A DNA stretch of 64,000 bases from CAYOUV01 sp963790075. GTDB taxonomy: Bacteria; Chloroflexota; Anaerolineae; Anaerolineales; Villigracilaceae. This document shows positions 60,181 through 64,000 of the stretch, piece by piece. Under the pieces are notes generated by a model. That model saw only the letters and a program-made list of their open reading frames with translations. It did not search any database and was not told the DNA's origin. The stretch spans positions 682,001 to 746,000 of the forward strand of contig CAWBNG010000003.1 in assembly GCA_963790075.1 (NCBI GenBank), given 5' to 3'. How positions within the stretch are numbered: the stretch's first letter is position 1; the number at the start of each line of letters is the position of its first letter. The position numbers were made by a program, and so were the translations under genes.

Positions 60181-61377
60181 ATGAAAAACAAACCACTTGC
60201 CTCGATTTTCTTGATCGTATTTATAGATCTGCTGGGCTTCAGCCTGATCCTGCCCTTACTGCCTTATTACGCCGAGACCTTCGGCGCCAGCGACACCCTG
60301 GTAGGTCTGCTGGTGGCATCCTATGCTGCCGCCCAATTGGTCGGTGCGCCGCTGCTCGGGCGCATCTCGGACCGGGTCGGCCGCCGACCGGTGTTGTTGA
60401 TCAGCCTGTTCGGCACGCTGGTCGGATTCCTGCTTCTCGGCTTCGCCAAAACCCTGCTGGTCCTGTTCATCGCCCGCATTTTGGATGGTCTGACGGGCGG
60501 CAACATCAGCGTGGCCCAGGCTTACATCTCGGATGTGACCGATGCCAGGGACCGTTCTAAGGGGCTGGGCATGATCGGCGCGGCCTTCGGGCTGGGATTC
60601 ATCATCGGCCCGGCGGCTGGCGGCTTGCTCAGCCAGTGGGGCTACGCCGTCCCGGCCTTCGTTGCCGCTGGTCTGGTGACCATTAACCTGCTGATGGTTG
60701 GGCTGTGGCTGCCCGAGTCGCTGACGCCCGAAAAACGCACCACCAAGGACGACAAAAAGCCCGCCGTTACCCTGTCGGCGCTGTTGGCTGCCCTCCAACG
60801 TCCCTATTCCGGTTCCCTGTTGATCACCCGCTTCTTCTTCGGCCTGGCTTTCGCCATCTTTCAGACTATCTTTGCCCTCTACGCCTTGCGCCGCTTCAAC
60901 CTGGATGCGCGCCAGACTGGCTTCATCCTGACCTACGTCGGGGTGTTGTCAGTCATCGTGCAGGGCGGGGTGGTCGGACGCCTGAACCAGCGCTTCCGCG
61001 ACGACGTACTGATCACCTTCTGCGTCGGCCTGATGGCTCTCTCGCTGCTCGGCTGGGCACTGACTCCCTCTGTGCCGGTACTGCTGATCGTCATGGCGCC
61101 AACTGCGTTCGCGGGCGGCATTCTCAACACCGTACTGTCGAGTGCGCTGACCAAGACCGTCCAACCGCATGAAATTGGCGGCATCCTCGGCCTGTCCTCT
61201 TCGATTGAGAGCCTGACGCGCGTCATCGCCCCGACCCTGGGCGGCGTGCTGCTTGAACAATTGGGCGCCTGGTCGCCAGGCGCCTTCGGCGCACTGCTAC
61301 TGGCTGGCCTGCTCATCTATGTCTGGATCACCATTTACAATCATCCACTCTCCCAGCCCGTACCTGCAACTTTATAA
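60181..61377 (+). CDS. MFS transporter, TetA-like drug:H+ antiporter group
   Basis: A 398-aa 12-helix carrier. LIVFIDLLGFSLILPLLPYY and the loop-2 motif GRISDRVGRRPVLL are hallmarks of the DHA1/TetA group; motif C-like GAAFGLGFIIGPAAGGLLS follows. The substrate is unknown; a pigment or lipid product of this cluster is one possibility. Preceded by AGAGGT 16 bases after the Rieske stop. Confidence 0.88.
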   Translation: MKNKPLASIFLIVFIDLLGFSLILPLLPYYAETFGASDTLVGLLVASYAAAQLVGAPLLGRISDRVGRRPVLLISLFGTLVGFLLLGFAKTLLVLFIARILDGLTGGNISVAQAYISDVTDARDRSKGLGMIGAAFGLGFIIGPAAGGLLSQWGYAVPAFVAAGLVTINLLMVGLWLPESLTPEKRTTKDDKKPAVTLSALLAALQRPYSGSLLITRFFFGLAFAIFQTIFALYALRRFNLDARQTGFILTYVGVLSVIVQGGVVGRLNQRFRDDVLITFCVGLMALSLLGWALTPSVPVLLIVMAPTAFAGGILNTVLSSALTKTVQPHEIGGILGLSSSIESLTRVIAPTLGGVLLEQLGAWSPGAFGALLLAGLLIYVWITIYNHPLSQPVPATL

Positions 61378-61397
61378 GGTTGCGTTCCAACGCAACC
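61378..61397 (+). other. Hairpin between the MFS and heliorhodopsin genes
   Basis: GGTTGCGTT/AACGCAACC, a 9-bp perfect stem with two bases between, directly after the MFS stop. No T-run follows, so it may reduce read-through or stabilise the mRNA end rather than stop transcription. Confidence 0.5.
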
Positions 61398-61446
61398 CCT
61401 ATGCCACTCAAAATTTCATTCCATATTTCTAAACAGGAGATCTCAA

Positions 61447-62223
61447 ATGAAAGAAAACACAGATATTAAGTTCGCAAGATTACGGCGTTTCAACTTGATC
61501 ATGGGCTTCCTGCACCTGATCCAGGGCGTTTTCATGTGGGTGGTCAGCAATGACACCACCTACCCGATTTTTACCAACTACCTCAATTTCAACACCGAAA
61601 CATTATCGCTCCAGCCGAACCCACAACTCTTGTACGAATTACGCTTCGGCCCGGCTGTCGCGATATTTCTATTGATCTCTGCCGTTGCACACTTCTACCT
61701 ATCCACGATCGGCTATGCAGGATATGTGGCTAAACTCAAACAAGGTATGAACCCAATCCGCTTTTACGAATATGCCCTCAGTTCCTCCTTAATGATCGTT
61801 TTGATCGGCATGCTCTCAGGTCTGTGGGACCTGGGTGCAATCATCCTGATCTTCGGCATCAACGCCATGATGAACCTGTTCGGGATTATGATGGAGTACC
61901 ACAACCAGCACACAGAGAAAACGGACTGGACGGCTTTCATTTACGGCAGCATGGCCGGGATCATCCCCTGGATTGTGATCTTCCTGTACTTTATTGGCTC
62001 GGTCAGTTCAGGGGAGGCCAAGCCCCCGGCCTTCGTCTATGCCATTCTCCCGACTTTGTTTGTATTCTTCAATATTTTTGCCATCAACATGGTGCTGCAA
62101 TATAAAAAGGTGGGTCCCTGGTCTGACTATTTGTTCGGTGAGCGGGTCTACATCATCCTCAGCCTGGCGGCAAAAACGGTTCTAGCCTGGTTGATTTTCG
62201 CCGGGACGCTAGCGCCGGTCTAA
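61447..62223 (+). CDS. Heliorhodopsin
   Basis: Seven-helix retinal protein of the inverted-topology heliorhodopsin family. The 258-aa protein has the retinal Lys K243 in the helix-7 motif S239-LAA-K243 (SxxxK), and the counterion Glu E108 in RFYEYALSSSLMIVLIGML. Helix 3-4 contains GINAMMNLFGIMMEYHN, as in known members. Heliorhodopsins do not pump; a sensory or enzyme-regulating role is proposed. AGGAG lies six bases before the ATG. No retinal-forming dioxygenase (blh) or lycopene cyclase is visible in the window. Confidence 0.93.
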   Translation: MKENTDIKFARLRRFNLIMGFLHLIQGVFMWVVSNDTTYPIFTNYLNFNTETLSLQPNPQLLYELRFGPAVAIFLLISAVAHFYLSTIGYAGYVAKLKQGMNPIRFYEYALSSSLMIVLIGMLSGLWDLGAIILIFGINAMMNLFGIMMEYHNQHTEKTDWTAFIYGSMAGIIPWIVIFLYFIGSVSSGEAKPPAFVYAILPTLFVFFNIFAINMVLQYKKVGPWSDYLFGERVYIILSLAAKTVLAWLIFAGTLAPV

Positions 62224-62250
62224 GCCACTCCCTCTTTCCGAGAATTTCGC

Positions 62251-62894
62251 ATGAAACCTTCTGAAACGACCCGTTACGAACTGCCCTCTGGCGGAACTAC
62301 CCTGCTCGGCTATGTGGCACGACGGATGCACAAAACCGCCTGGCTTGCGCCCATCCCTGAGTTCCTGGCGCAAGGGCGGAGTGATAAAGCACTCGAGCAC
62401 GTAGCCATCTACGCCGTGGCAGCCTCAACTTCCTATGGGCGCGCTTATTACCAACCAAAATTTGATGCTACTGGCAATGCGGTCAGCGAAGCCGATCCGG
62501 CCACGGGCGCAATCGTCACCGCCCGTCTGGACAGCCGCTCGCCGCACTATCACATCTCTTATGAGGCCATCATGCCCAGCGGTGATACCTTCAAGGGCAG
62601 CGAGGAAATTACCGGCACCACGCTCGGCTTGCGCGGCCTGGGCATGCCAGCTCCTTCCCGTTACACCTTCACTTCGGGCGAATATCAGGCCGAGCTAAGC
62701 GGGCTCATCACCAGCGAACTGGCGGTGAGGTTCATCCGCCCTACGCGTATCCGTGCCTACGGTTCGCTGAATTTCAAAGACGGTCCCGGCAACATTGGTC
62801 GTCTGGAACTCACCCGCAGCGGCGACCTATCCATCACGATCAACGACCAGACGACGCACTATTCACTGACGGACCTGGCCATCCCGGATAGAAC

Positions 62895-62898
<4 letters not shown>
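62251..62898 (+). CDS. Hypothetical protein between heliorhodopsin and photolyase
   Basis: A 215-aa soluble, beta-rich protein that I do not recognise (MKPSETTRYELPSGGTTLLG at the start; FTSGEYQAELSGLITSELAV and GRLELTRSGDLSITIND near the end). No signal peptide or membrane helix. Its position, 27 bases after heliorhodopsin and overlapping the photolyase start by four bases (ATGA), suggests a linked role, perhaps as a binding protein for a lipid or pigment. Function unknown. Confidence 0.65.

Positions 62899-64000
<1,102 letters not shown>

Overview
The window is a gene-dense stretch of bacterial chromosome at roughly 55-58% G+C by eye. It most likely comes from a member of the Chloroflexota, class Anaerolineae. 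This is an inference from protein content: secreted NBR1-type Ig proteins with Pro/Thr linkers, LysM/Ig surface proteins and lipoproteins, a heliorhodopsin, a CarH-type B12 regulator, a selenocysteine system, and very short promoter-to-start distances. I saw no rRNA, tRNA, insertion sequence, prophage or CRISPR array.

Layout. 1-8.1 kb (+): the 3' part of selB, an SRAP repair protein, an MFS carrier, then coaE (with a C-terminal extra domain), dacA, cdaR and der, i.e. c-di-AMP synthesis plus ribosome assembly; der carries a one-base frameshift. 8.1-10.6 kb (-): a secreted protein with a tandem 0.9-kb internal duplication. 10.8-16.1 kb (+): dinB, a GH13 glycosidase with a small YHS protein, and small conserved genes. 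16.2-22.4 kb (-): a TetR-controlled ABC exporter operon with a clear palindromic operator over its own transcription start. 22.5-29.1 kb: MFS, M24 peptidase, thiolase, PilZ, PlsC. 29.3-38.7 kb: two copies of a LysM/Ig surface protein plus Ig lipoprotein pair, flanking a large HTH-ATPase-TPR regulator. 39-49.5 kb: dihydropyrimidinase, SLC13 carrier, a decayed pseudogene, a zinc-ribbon protein, a PLP enzyme, a candidate structured RNA, an epimerase/kinase/methyltransferase operon and a lipoprotein.

49.7-64 kb is the most striking part and reads as a light and photo-oxidative stress island. A phytoene synthase gene (-) faces a long (+) series: phytoene desaturase, a CarH-like AdoCbl photoreceptor/regulator, a His-rich membrane protein, DegV, DUF1295 reductase, three small membrane proteins, a UGA-containing peroxiredoxin (probable selenoprotein), a short-chain dehydrogenase, a Rieske oxygenase, an MFS carrier, a heliorhodopsin, an unknown protein and a DNA photolyase running off the window. 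Many of these genes overlap or abut. The two carotenoid genes are driven by divergent promoters whose -35 boxes form the two arms of one inverted repeat, a natural site for CarH. SelB at the left end supports reading the UGA of the peroxiredoxin as selenocysteine.

Two cross-cutting observations: (1) at least six genes start exactly six bases after a TATAAT/TAAAAT box, indicating leaderless transcription; (2) two otherwise intact genes (der and the short-chain dehydrogenase) are each broken by a single extra base, which may be assembly error.
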